Part shown: in pieces, positions 1-6,086 of the stretch
How the letters are laid out: the number at the start of each line of letters is the position of its first letter
Position numbering within the stretch: position 1 is the stretch's first letter
Assembly: GCA_949747935.1 (NCBI GenBank)
Contig: CATKHE010000209.1
Span: 1-8,742 of the forward strand
DNA length: 8,742 nt
From: an uncultured Eubacteriales bacterium
GTDB taxonomy: Bacteria; Bacillota_A; Clostridia; Oscillospirales; Oscillospiraceae
Direction of reading: 5' to 3'
The notes under the pieces: generated by a model
The model's database searches: none
What the model saw: only the letters and a program-made list of their open reading frames with translations
What the model was told of the DNA's origin: nothing
Program-made: the position numbers and the translations under genes

Positions 1-261
1 GGGCTCCCGGCGGACGTAGCCGTCCCGTTCCAAACACTTTAACGAGTTGGCTATGGCGGGAGGGGAGACGTGGAGCAGGTCGGCCAGCTCCCGCTGCGCC
101 TGGAATTGGCCCTCCGGGTCCTCATCGGCGGACTGGAGGATGGACACCAGCATGGGGTGCCCCACCTTTTCCAGGCCCGCGGCGTTCAGCTCCGCCTGCA
201 CCGCCGAGCGGTGGGCGTTGCTCAGACTGCGGGCAAGCAGTTCCATCTCGTGAGAGGACAC
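1..261 (-). CDS. MarR-family transcriptional regulator (N-terminal 87 residues, cut by window edge)
   Basis: This is the 5' part of a winged-helix repressor; its C-terminus lies outside the window. The 87 visible residues give an N-terminal helix (about 6-30) and a helix-turn-helix at about 54-79 (Q-R-E-L-A-D-L-L-H-V-S-P-P-A-I-A-N-S-L-K), leading into the wing (R-D-G-Y-V-R-R). This is the MarR pattern of helix, serine-proline turn and recognition helix. I chose a GTG start at 261 because AAAGGAGG lies about 10 bases upstream. The in-frame ATG at 246, five codons later, is too far from that site but cannot be excluded. Family members bind palindromes as dimers, often release DNA on binding phenolic or lipophilic compounds, and usually repress themselves and an adjacent transporter or enzyme. 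AT-rich dyads sit just upstream. The ligand and the target genes, probably downstream beyond position 1, cannot be told. Confidence 0.85.
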   Translation of the reverse strand, partial: MSSHEMELLARSLSNAHRSAVQAELNAAGLEKVGHPMLVSILQSADEDPEGQFQAQRELADLLHVSPPAIANSLKCLERDGYVRREP

Positions 262-285
262 TTCAGAAAAACCTCCTTTTCAAAA

Positions 286-328
286 ATTAATTAACCACTT
301 AATGATTAACCTGTTGACTATTTTAACC
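286..328. promoter_or_regulatory. Candidate operator: AT-rich dyads and TTAACC repeats
   Basis: Two perfect dyads lie between the promoter and the start codon: TTAATTAA (287-294) and TTAATGATTAA (299-309, symmetric about the central G). In addition TTAACC occurs three times in the same orientation (291-296, 306-311, 323-328), and the last copy overlaps the -10 box. MarR proteins typically bind TTAA-rich palindromes of this size. The position over the start of transcription would suit autorepression. The repeats are seen in the sequence; the binding is inferred. Confidence 0.5.
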
Positions 329-347
329 GGACAGAGGGAATTGTCAA
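320..347 (-). promoter_or_regulatory. Sigma-A type promoter of the marR-like gene
   Basis: Read on the minus strand, TTGACA (342-347) is separated by 16 bp from TAAAAT (320-325). This gives a perfect -35 box and a -10 with five of six consensus bases. Transcription would begin near 313, leaving a leader of about 50 bases before the GTG start at 261. Confidence 0.7.
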
Positions 348-431
348 GGGGTTTCCGAAGGGTTCAAAAATTGTTTACATATGGGGGAGAGGATGTGATG
401 CCGGGATATGTTAATTACTGGTATGTCGAGA

Positions 432-469
432 TAAAAAGTGGAGCGGCACTGCGTAAGCGGTGCCGTTCC
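432..469 (-). terminator. Rho-independent terminator after the NlpC/P60 gene
   Basis: On the minus strand a stem of ten pairs (GGAACGGCAC with GTGCCGCTCC, one G-U pair) with a ten-base loop is followed by A then TTTTT (433-437). It lies about 57 bases past the stop codon of the NlpC/P60 gene. Together with the MarR promoter at 320-347, it separates the two same-strand units. The rest of 348-525 shows no gene that I can support. Confidence 0.8.
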
Positions 470-525
470 ATCAAGTACTGTAAAGGCTTTCTATGCTGTT
501 GAAATAATTTGAATAACTATGCTAA

Positions 526-1434
526 TCAGTCGACAATCCGGCGAGCTCCCACGAAACCGGTGGTATAATAATAATCGCTCATTTTATTGATGATAACGCC
601 TTTGGTGGGGGTGGAGGCGTGGACAAACTGGTTGTTGCCGATGTACAGACCTACATGGGTGGCCCGGGTGCTGGCATTGCCCTTGTTGAAGATCACAATA
701 TCGCCGGGCTGGAGGTCATTGATAGAAACCGGAGTTCCGTTGTCTAACTGACCGGAACAAGTGCGATTAATACTGTAGCCAAACTGCTTGTACACATAAC
801 TGGTAAAGCCGGAACAGTCGAAGCCTTTGGGGGAACTGCCACCGTGGACATAGGGATAACCTACAAACTGGAGGGCGTAATCGGCAATCTCCTGCCCCTT
901 GGTCGCAGCGGCCTGAGCCTCGGCGGCGTCAATCTGCACAGCGTAGTCGGCGCTGATATAGCCGGATTTGATCTTGTACCAACCGGTGAGAATCTCGGTA
1001 ACCTCCATTACACGGCCGGCATAGAGAGAACCGACCCGGTCATATTCGGTGCCGGGGCCGGAACGGATATTCAGCGGACCCTCGGTGACCTTGATGTAAA
1101 TCTTTTCTGACTCAGACGCGTCGGCGGCGGGGACGGCATTGTCGCTAATCTGAGTGTCTTCCTCGGTGACGGTGAGATAACTGCCCGATACATAGCCGGT
1201 TATACCGTCAAAGGAGACCTGATACCAGCCGTTGTCCAAGGCGGAGAGAATTTCAACCTTGGTGCTGTGGGGTAGATTCTTCAGAATAGAGCTATCGGTG
1301 TTGGCCTCGGTGCGCAGGTGCAGATAACTGCCCTCGGTGTTGACTGTTCCAGTGGCGGCAAGAGCGGGGGTAACCAGGGTTCCGGCCAGCAGGACACCGG
1401 CGGTGAGACGGGAAGCGATGCGCTTGAAATCCAT
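526..1434 (-). CDS. Secreted SH3b-SH3b-NlpC/P60 peptidoglycan hydrolase
   Basis: This 302-residue exported cell-wall hydrolase is probably a gamma-D-glutamyl-L-diamino acid type endopeptidase, the usual NlpC/P60 activity, cutting peptide stems of peptidoglycan outside the membrane. A signal peptide (K4-R5, hydrophobic stretch about 10-24, A-L-A then A near 26) leads into a bacterial SH3 domain (about 29-89) with the L-H-L-R-T...G-W-Y-Q-V pattern. An acidic Ser/Ala-rich linker (about 90-110) and a second SH3b domain (about 112-166, L-N-I-R-S-G-P-G-T) follow. An Ala-rich hinge then precedes the NlpC/P60 domain (about 180-302). The catalytic Cys207 lies in F-D-C-S-G-F, His260 in T-H-V-G-L-Y, and the third polar position is likely His272 (F-V-H-A-S). 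All key residues are intact and length is normal. AGGAGG lies 8 bases before the ATG. No strong promoter is visible in the 54-bp gap upstream, so it is probably co-transcribed with the 96-residue gene at 1489-1779. Confidence 0.93.
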   Translation of the reverse strand: MDFKRIASRLTAGVLLAGTLVTPALAATGTVNTEGSYLHLRTEANTDSSILKNLPHSTKVEILSALDNGWYQVSFDGITGYVSGSYLTVTEEDTQISDNAVPAADASESEKIYIKVTEGPLNIRSGPGTEYDRVGSLYAGRVMEVTEILTGWYKIKSGYISADYAVQIDAAEAQAAATKGQEIADYALQFVGYPYVHGGSSPKGFDCSGFTSYVYKQFGYSINRTCSGQLDNGTPVSINDLQPGDIVIFNKGNASTRATHVGLYIGNNQFVHASTPTKGVIINKMSDYYYTTGFVGARRIVD

Positions 1435-1488
1435 ATTGACGTCCTCCTATTTTTTTACAGACGGCTTATCCAGTGGGTGAAAAGGGGA

Positions 1489-1779
1489 TTATTTTCCGGC
1501 GAGGGCGCGGTCAAGCCAGACGGCAGCCACGTCCATTGCGGCATAGAGGCTGTCTTTTTCGCTCTTTTTGACCACTCTATCCCGGCTTTTCAGATCAGGG
1601 TCGGTGAGCTGGAGCTGAACGGAGACCTTGTCCGCCACAGATAGCCCGTTCAAACTTTTGCTGGACAGAACCTGGAGCATGATGATATATTTCTCCGCCA
1701 TAGTTCCATAGTAAATCAGATTGTCTTTCCGGCGCAGGGGGTGCCCTTTATAGGAAAGGGGCAGATTTTCATTTGCCAT
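1489..1779 (-). CDS. Conserved small protein of unknown function (96 aa)
   Basis: I do not recognise a named family. The product is a soluble, basic 96-residue protein with no signal peptide, no transmembrane stretch and no cysteine. The N-terminal third reads like a short beta region (Y-K-G-H-P-L-R-R-K-D-N-L-I-Y-Y-G). A hydrophobic stretch (about 28-40, A-E-K-Y-I-I-M-L-Q-V-L), a charged middle rich in D/K/R (about 50-72) and a C-terminal amphipathic helix (about 74-94, Y-A-A-M-D-V-A-A-V-W-L-D-R-A-L) follow. AAGGAG lies seven to eight bases before the ATG, and a near-consensus promoter sits at 1819-1847, so this is a genuine gene. It is first in a probable operon with the NlpC/P60 hydrolase, 54 bp downstream with no terminator between. 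A wall-related or regulatory role is only guilt by association. I have the impression that similar proteins occur in other Oscillospiraceae, but could not check this. Confidence 0.8.
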   Translation of the reverse strand: MANENLPLSYKGHPLRRKDNLIYYGTMAEKYIIMLQVLSSKSLNGLSVADKVSVQLQLTDPDLKSRDRVVKKSEKDSLYAAMDVAAVWLDRALAGK

Positions 1780-1809
1780 GATTATACTCCTTAGTTGTGA
1801 TTTAAAAAC

Positions 1810-1838
1810 TGTAACCGAATTGTAACATGTTTGTTACC
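1810..1838. promoter_or_regulatory. Candidate operator: GTAAC half-sites at 11-bp intervals
   Basis: On the plus strand GTAAC occurs at 1811-1815 and 1822-1826, and its inverse GTTAC at 1833-1837. Each begins exactly 11 bp after the one before, so all three face the same side of the helix. The last two form an inverted repeat with a six-base spacer that covers the -10 box and part of the promoter spacer. The third half-site covers the likely transcription start. This layout suits a dimeric repressor with an accessory half-site. Which protein binds is unknown. Confidence 0.4.
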
Positions 1839-1847
1839 ATTTGTCAA
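1819..1847 (-). promoter_or_regulatory. Sigma-A promoter of the 96-aa gene / NlpC-P60 operon
   Basis: On the minus strand a perfect TTGACA (1842-1847) is followed after 17 bp by TACAAT (1819-1824). Transcription would start near 1811, giving a leader of about 30 bases. This is among the strongest-looking promoters in the window. Its spacer and -10 box are overlapped by the GTAAC repeats described separately, so it is likely to be repressible. Confidence 0.8.
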
Positions 1848-1857
1848 ATACTTTCAG

Positions 1858-1878
1858 AAAATTTTCCCGGGAAATTTT
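1858..1878. repeat. Palindrome centred on CCCGGG upstream of the operon promoter
   Basis: TTTCCCGGGAAA (1863-1874) is a perfect 12-bp dyad. Allowing one extra T on the left arm, it extends to AAAATTT...AAATTTT (1858-1878). It lies just upstream of the -35 box of the 96-aa gene promoter, centred about 57 bp before the likely transcription start. It has no loop and so is a poor RNA hairpin. A protein-binding site or an upstream AT element is more likely. The rest of 1780-1915 holds the promoter and operator listed separately, and I see no gene there. Confidence 0.35.
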
Positions 1879-1916
1879 TGAGAGTAATGGCTTTGGAATA
1901 AAGTCAGCCGGAGAGG

Positions 1917-1958
1917 ATAAAGCCACAGGCGGCTTCCACTGAGGAAGCCGCCTGTGGC
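1917..1958 (-). terminator. Strong rho-independent terminator after the MATE gene
   Basis: Two perfectly complementary 16-base arms (1922-1937 and 1943-1958, GCCACAGGCGGCTTCC and its complement) enclose a five-base loop. On the minus strand the stem is followed by TTTAT. The arm starts 17 bases beyond the transporter stop codon. The U tract is short, but the GC-rich stem is the longest perfect one in the window. On the plus side the stem is followed by CCTGTCT, so it is not an obvious bidirectional terminator. Confidence 0.85.
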
Positions 1959-1974
1959 CCTGTCTAAGCAGGAT

Positions 1975-3387
1975 TTAGTGTTCCGGTTCGGGGTGCTGTC
2001 CCTCAGTGGCCAGATAGGCGGGGCCATTGCTCCTCACCTTGGCGAAGGCTCGGCGGCGCACCACCAGCATCAGGAAAAGGAAATGGAACAGCGCGGTGAT
2101 GGACCATGTGACGGGATAGGACAAAAAGAGGCAGGAGGGAGTATGGTAGAGGGGGAAGACGGCGGCTACCCAGAGCAGGCGTAGCCCGCAGGCCCCCACG
2201 ATGGAGGTAATCATGGGAATCACTGAGCTGCCCAGGCCCCGCAGAACCCCCACCAGGGTATCCATAATGCCGCAGATGAAATAAGGACAGCAGATGAATG
2301 ACATGCGTATGAGCGCCTGCTGGACCACTTCAGGCTCGCCGGGGGCGTAAATACCTGCCAGAGGTGCGCCAAACAGGTAGGCCAGATTGCCGAATATGAG
2401 TCCGAATATCACGGCGAAGCCCACACACTGCCGGGCTACCTTATCCACACGGTCGCATTTTGCGGCGCCGTAATTCTGACCAACAAAGGTGATGGCCGCC
2501 TGATAGAATGCGTTCATAGAGGCGTAAACAAAGCTCTCAATGTTGGAACCGGCGGAGGAGCCGGCGACCAGTATGGAATCGTCAAAGGAGTTAAGGGAGG
2601 ACTGGATCACCACGTTGGACAGGGAGAACACCACCCCTTGAAAGCCAGCGGGCAGGCCCACCTGAACGATACGGAGAACCACCTGTTTTTTCAACCCCAG
2701 CTTTTTCAAATCCAAATGAAGGGAACCCTGCTCCCGCATCATGCACCGAACCACCAAAACGGCTGAGATGTATTGAGAGATGATGGTGGCCAAGGCCACG
2801 CCGGCCACGTCCAACTGGAGAGAGATGACGAAAATCAGGTTGAGGACCACGTTGACCACACCGGAAAAGGTGAGAAAGTAGAGCGGGCGCTGGGTGTCTC
2901 CCTGAGCGCGGAGGATGGCCGCTCCAAAGTTGTATACAAAGTTGGCGGGCAGACCCAGAAAGTAGATACGTAAGTACACGCCAGCAAGGTCAATCACATC
3001 GGTGGGGGAGGACATCCACTCCAGCAGCTGACGCGCCATAACGATGCCGAAAACCATCATCACCACACCGCTGGACAGTGCCAGCGTCATAGCGGTATGA
3101 ACGCTTTGTCCCACTTTGTCGTGGCGCCCCGCCCCCAGGTCGCGGGCCACCACCACGTTGGTGCCAACCGACAGGCCCACGAACAGGTTAATCAGCAGAT
3201 TGATCAGCGAGGTGTTGGAACCCACGGCCGCCAGAGCTTCTTTGCCGGCATACCGGCCCACCACAACCACGTCGGCGGCGTTGAAGAGAAGCTGCAGCAG
3301 GCTGGAGGCCATCAGAGGCAGTGCGAACAGAAGGATTTTGTCAGCCAGCGACCCGCTGCACATATCAATGCGATGATTCTTTCTCAC
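1975..3387 (-). CDS. MATE-family multidrug/cation efflux transporter
   Basis: This 470-residue integral membrane antiporter should expel cationic drugs or metabolites in exchange for Na+ or H+. The length and roughly twelve hydrophobic segments fit the family. Two MatE halves are visible at about residues 19-180 and 243-405. The first carries A-D-V-V-V-V-G-R-Y-A-G and G-T-N-V-V-V-A-R-D-L-G-A-G; the second carries F-V-G-Q-N-Y-G-A-A and L-R-G-L-G-S-S-V-I-P. The C-terminal tail (about 444-470) is hydrophilic. The start is GTG at 3387, with AAGGAG about 11 bases upstream. The next in-frame ATG, eight codons later, has no ribosome-binding site. The gene stands alone between its own terminator and a 160-bp gap after comM. 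Substrate cannot be predicted; the sequence resembles the NorM/MepA/DinF-like clostridial MATE proteins rather than a polysaccharide flippase. Confidence 0.92.
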   Translation of the reverse strand: MRKNHRIDMCSGSLADKILLFALPLMASSLLQLLFNAADVVVVGRYAGKEALAAVGSNTSLINLLINLFVGLSVGTNVVVARDLGAGRHDKVGQSVHTAMTLALSSGVVMMVFGIVMARQLLEWMSSPTDVIDLAGVYLRIYFLGLPANFVYNFGAAILRAQGDTQRPLYFLTFSGVVNVVLNLIFVISLQLDVAGVALATIISQYISAVLVVRCMMREQGSLHLDLKKLGLKKQVVLRIVQVGLPAGFQGVVFSLSNVVIQSSLNSFDDSILVAGSSAGSNIESFVYASMNAFYQAAITFVGQNYGAAKCDRVDKVARQCVGFAVIFGLIFGNLAYLFGAPLAGIYAPGEPEVVQQALIRMSFICCPYFICGIMDTLVGVLRGLGSSVIPMITSIVGACGLRLLWVAAVFPLYHTPSCLFLSYPVTWSITALFHFLFLMLVVRRRAFAKVRSNGPAYLATEGQHPEPEH

Positions 3388-3433
3388 GATTTGTGATTCT
3401 CCTTTTCAAAACACTCATATGACGCAGTCAAAC

Positions 3434-3462
3434 TATCTTACTACATGGAAACCGGGCAGTCT
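3434..3462 (-). promoter_or_regulatory. Possible weak promoter of the MATE gene
   Basis: On the minus strand TAGACT and TAAGAT are 17 bp apart, each matching four of six consensus bases. It lies about 50 bases before the GTG start. No better pair is visible in the 160-bp gap, and read-through from comM is an alternative source of transcript. Confidence 0.3.
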
Positions 3463-3498
3463 AGCATAAAACTGAACAAATTCCTTTCCTATTTCGTG

Positions 3499-3518
3499 GA
3501 AAATCCTGCTTGCGCAGG
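3499..3518 (-). terminator. Possible weak terminator after comM
   Basis: On the minus strand a five-pair hairpin (CCTGC with GCAGG, loop GCAA, 3505-3518) is followed by ATTTT. It lies about 30 bases beyond the comM stop codon. The stem is short, so termination may be partial and let transcription reach the MATE gene. Confidence 0.35.
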
Positions 3519-3547
3519 CACAGAGATAGGTGGTGCTCAAGGAGAGC

Positions 3548-5065
3548 CTACCGCCTCAGATACTCCGGAGGCCGGTATTGCAGTGCTTCGGCCAGGTGGA
3601 CAGGCTGAATGTCGCCGCCGCCGTCCAAATCGGCGATGGTACGGGCGACACGGAGGATGCGGTCATAGCTCCGGGCGGTGAGGCCCATGCGGTCGAAGGC
3701 GCCCTTCATAAGGCGCTGGCAGGCGTCGTCCAGAACGCAGAACCGGTCCAGGCTCTCACGGGTGAGCTGGGAATTGCTGGATACGCCGGTGTCCGCCTGA
3801 CGCGCTGTCTGGAGGGCCCGGGCCCCGTCCACCCGTTCCTTCACCTGGGCGGAGGTCTCCGCCCGCTCCCGCTGGGACAGCTCGTCAAACTCCAGGGGAG
3901 CCGCCTCCACAAACAGGTCCAGCCGGTCCAGCAGGGGCCCGGACAGACGGGAGAGGTATTTTTTTACCTCCGCCTCACTGCACCGGCACCGGCCGGAGGG
4001 GTGACCGTACCAGCCGCATTTACAGGGATTCATGGCGCATACCAGCATGAACCGGGCGGGATAGGTGACGGTGCCCGCCGCCCGGGAGATCTGGACCTGC
4101 CCGTCCTCCAGGGGCTGGCGCAGCACCTCCAGCACCTCCTTGGGGAACTCAGGCAGCTCGTCCAGGAAAAGGACCCCATTGTGGGCCAGGGAGATTTCCC
4201 CCGGCCGGGGATTGGAGCCGCCCCCGGACATGCCAGTGGAGGAGACGGTGTGATGGGGAGCGCGGAAGGGCCGGAGGACAACCAGGGGCTGCTGAGCGCT
4301 GGTTTGACCCATAACAGAGTGAATTTCGGTACACTCCAGGGCTTCCTGACGGGTCATGCTGGGCAGGATGCCGGGCAGACGGCGGGCCAGCATGGATTTG
4401 CCCGTTCCCGGCGGACCGGACATGAGGACGCTGTGGCTCCCGGCGGCGGCGATCTCCAGCGCCCGCTTTACCTGCTCCTGTCCTTTCACTTCCGCCATGT
4501 CGGGACAGTGAAAGGCCGCCGCCCCCGGCTTCCAGGGCTGGGCGGGGGAGATGAGCTCCTCACCTGTGAGGTGACGCTCCAGCTGGGCCACATCCCGGAT
4601 CGGATAGACTACTGGACCCTCGGCCAGGGTGGCCTCAGCGGCATTCTCGGCAGGAACATACAGCACCTCGATCCCCTCACGCTTGGCGGCCAGCGCCATG
4701 GACAGCATGCCGGCGCAGGGCCGTAACTGGCCAGACAGAGACAGCTCGCCAATAAAGGCACAGTTCTCTCTGGGCAGGCGCAGCTGCTTGCCGGCGGCCA
4801 GAATACCCACCAAAATCGGAAGATCGTAGAGGGTGCCCACCTTTTTCAAGTGAGCAGGGGCCAAATTGACTGTGATTCGGCTGACCGGGAAGGTGAAGCC
4901 GCAGTTTTTAATGGCGGAGCGCACCCGCTCCCGGGCTTCGTTGACGGCGGCGTCAGGCAGACCAACCACCGTAAAGGCGGGCAGACCGCCGGAGAGGTCG
5001 CATTCAGCGGTAACCAGATAGCCGGTGACGCCATGGAGACCAAGAGACTGAATAGAACGAACCAT
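3548..5065 (-). CDS. comM: ComM/YifB-family AAA+ ATPase (Mg-chelatase-like)
   Basis: This is a complete 505-residue cytoplasmic AAA+ ATPase. In Gram-negative transformable bacteria ComM is a hexameric branch-migration helicase that helps incoming DNA integrate; its role in Clostridia is less clear. The N-terminal ChlI/Lon-S5-like domain (about 1-165) opens with the typical V-R-S-I-Q-S-L-G-L-H-G-V and contains V-G-L-P-D-A-A-V-N-E-A. The Mg-chelatase ATPase domain (about 190-395) has Walker A G-P-P-G-T-G-K-S at 217-224 and Walker B V-L-F-L-D-E at 298-303. A cysteine cluster (C343, C348, C350, C360, C362), usual in this family and perhaps metal-binding, follows. The C-terminal domain (about 400-505) contains R-S-Y-D-R-I-L-R-V-A-R-T-I-A-D-L. 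AGGAGG lies 7 bases before the ATG. It has its own promoter and no competence gene beside it, so a general recombination role is as likely as DNA uptake. It is sometimes misannotated as magnesium chelatase. Confidence 0.95.
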   Translation of the reverse strand: MVRSIQSLGLHGVTGYLVTAECDLSGGLPAFTVVGLPDAAVNEARERVRSAIKNCGFTFPVSRITVNLAPAHLKKVGTLYDLPILVGILAAGKQLRLPRENCAFIGELSLSGQLRPCAGMLSMALAAKREGIEVLYVPAENAAEATLAEGPVVYPIRDVAQLERHLTGEELISPAQPWKPGAAAFHCPDMAEVKGQEQVKRALEIAAAGSHSVLMSGPPGTGKSMLARRLPGILPSMTRQEALECTEIHSVMGQTSAQQPLVVLRPFRAPHHTVSSTGMSGGGSNPRPGEISLAHNGVLFLDELPEFPKEVLEVLRQPLEDGQVQISRAAGTVTYPARFMLVCAMNPCKCGWYGHPSGRCRCSEAEVKKYLSRLSGPLLDRLDLFVEAAPLEFDELSQRERAETSAQVKERVDGARALQTARQADTGVSSNSQLTRESLDRFCVLDDACQRLMKGAFDRMGLTARSYDRILRVARTIADLDGGGDIQPVHLAEALQYRPPEYLRR

Positions 5066-5101
5066 GCTTCCGCCTCCTGACAGAAATTGTTTGGTGTTTC
5101 C

Positions 5102-5130
5102 ATTGTAATGGTATTCAGGTGAAAAAGCAA
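5102..5130 (-). promoter_or_regulatory. Promoter of comM
   Basis: On the minus strand TTGCTT (5125-5130) and TACAAT (5102-5107) are 17 bp apart. Transcription would start near 5095, giving a leader of about 30 bases. It faces away from the lipoprotein promoter; the two -35 boxes are about 85 bp apart. Confidence 0.7.
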
Positions 5131-5215
5131 CAGTCAGGTGGGTGAAGTTCCCAAAAAGTGAGAGGAAAAAGGGGATTTAGAAAAAAATATTGTGCAAAAT
5201 ACCGTAGACATTTGC

Positions 5216-5244
5216 TTGAAAGAAGAGGAGCGTCGTGCTAAAAT
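5216..5244 (+). promoter_or_regulatory. Promoter of the lipoprotein gene
   Basis: TTGAAA (5216-5221) and TAAAAT (5239-5244) are 17 bp apart, each with five of six consensus bases. Transcription from about 5251 would give an 80-base leader. Confidence 0.65.
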
Positions 5245-5250
5245 AAATAA

Positions 5251-5331
5251 TGTAGAGGAGCCGCTCTCCGTTTGTTTTTGAAATACACGGAGGGTGGGAT
5301 ACCTCATAATTGATAATTGGGAGGAATATAC
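5251..5331 (+). promoter_or_regulatory. Structured leader of the lipoprotein gene
   Basis: Short complementary segments follow one another: GGAG (5257-5260), CTCCGT (5266-5271), ACGGAGG (5287-5293), CCTC (5302-5305) and the ribosome-binding site GAGG (5321-5324). Each can pair with the next, so hairpins are mutually exclusive; CTCCGT with ACGGAG is the best at six pairs. The last pairing would cover the ribosome-binding site. A tandem heptamer ATAATTG occurs twice at 5306-5319. The pairings are visible, but a regulatory function is only inferred, and purine-rich leaders can show such pairs by chance. Confidence 0.3.
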
Positions 5332-5991
5332 ATGAAAAAGAAAGCACTTTCTCTTGCGCTGGCGGCGCTGATGCTGGTCTCTCTGACCCTGACCGGCTGC
5401 CAGAAAAAGGATCCCCCGGCCGCCGGCGACAAAGTAGCGGTGGCGCTCTTTGAAATGATTTTGAAGAATGATGCCAGCTCCGCTGTGGAACTGTTTGGCT
5501 ATGCCTCCGAGGAAGAGGCCCGGAAGGATATGGGTCTGGACGGCAACATCTATGAGGAGCTGGCCGACGAGCTGGCCGCGCAGTTCACCGGGATGGGCCT
5601 TACTGCCAGCAGCGAGGACGTGCAGGGCTTTGTGGATGCCTTTATGTCGATGTTCAAGAATGTGGAGCTTACCGCCAAGGTGAAGGAATCCAACGAGAAG
5701 GAGGGTACATCGGTTGTTACCTGCACAATCAGCACCTTTGACGCCAACGCCCTGAACACCGCTATGAGTGAGGCTTTGGAGAATATTGACCCCGACGCGG
5801 AGTTCAGCACCATCCTGTCCGCCATTGCCGATGTGATCGCTGACATCACTCCCTCCGGCGAGACCGCTGATTTCGATGTGGACTTTGAGCTTCAGAAGAT
5901 GGAGATCAACGGAAAAGAGAAAGAGGTATGGCTCCCTGTCGACGCCAACGAGTTCGGCAACCTGATCTCCACCACCGCCATGGGCGGCTGA
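5332..5991 (+). CDS. Small lipoprotein of unknown function (219 aa)
   Basis: This protein is exported and lipid-anchored to the outer face of the membrane. It has K2-K3-K4, a hydrophobic core (about 5-20) and a clear lipobox L20-T21-G22-C23, with Cys23 as the lipidated residue. The mature part (about 196 residues) is acidic and lacks further cysteines. It looks like a helical first half (about 34-105, with A-V-E-L-F-G-Y-A-S-E-E-E-A-R-K) and a strand-rich second half (V-E-L-T-A-K-V-K-E-S; T-S-V-V-T-C-T-I-S-T; F-D-V-D-F-E-L-Q-K-M). This arrangement resembles DUF5105-type clostridial lipoproteins, but I could not verify that. The ATG at 5332 follows GGGAGGA at 7 bases. The in-frame TTG at 5317 is rejected because it overlaps that site. 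It is a single-gene unit with its own promoter and terminator, so the neighbours give no hint of function. Confidence 0.9.
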   Translation: MKKKALSLALAALMLVSLTLTGCQKKDPPAAGDKVAVALFEMILKNDASSAVELFGYASEEEARKDMGLDGNIYEELADELAAQFTGMGLTASSEDVQGFVDAFMSMFKNVELTAKVKESNEKEGTSVVTCTISTFDANALNTAMSEALENIDPDAEFSTILSAIADVIADITPSGETADFDVDFELQKMEINGKEKEVWLPVDANEFGNLISTTAMGG

Positions 5992-6026
5992 TCGAGCGGG
6001 CTTCAAAAAACATACAGAGTCATTTG

Positions 6027-6057
6027 ATCCCGCCGGCTGTCAGTCGGCGGGATTTTT
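6027..6057 (+). terminator. Rho-independent terminator after the lipoprotein gene
   Basis: Nine perfect pairs (ATCCCGCCG 6027-6035 with CGGCGGGAT 6045-6053), extendable by three more including a G-U pair, are followed by TTTTT. It begins about 35 bases past the stop codon and cleanly separates this gene from the hprK promoter 30 bases further on. Confidence 0.9.
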
Positions 6058-6086
6058 CTGAAGCGGTACGGTGCGGGAGGAAGCAA

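Noticed and set aside
302..502. A 66-codon open frame on the plus strand between marR and the NlpC/P60 gene
   Set aside because: It has no ribosome-binding site and runs through both the marR promoter (antisense) and the minus-strand terminator hairpin.
1435..1488. Possible separate promoter for the NlpC/P60 gene
   Set aside because: Only poor hexamers (TTTTCA and TGTAAA at 18 bp) can be found. Co-transcription from the promoter at 1819-1847 is simpler.
1809..1823. Possible catabolite-responsive (cre) site in the leader of the 96-aa gene
   Set aside because: The left half (TGTAACCG) fits the cre consensus but the right half fails at key positions. The GTAAC repeats explain the sequence better.
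3530..4726. A 398-codon open frame on the plus strand opposite comM
   Set aside because: It is antisense to a complete, motif-rich ComM. Its composition is the Gly/Pro/Arg-rich pattern of a shadow frame in GC-rich DNA, and it has no ribosome-binding site.
5134..6006. A 290-codon open frame on the minus strand opposite the lipoprotein gene
   Set aside because: It is antisense to a gene with promoter, ribosome-binding site, lipobox and terminator. Its translation is His/Gln/Gly-rich, and it ends beside the comM promoter.
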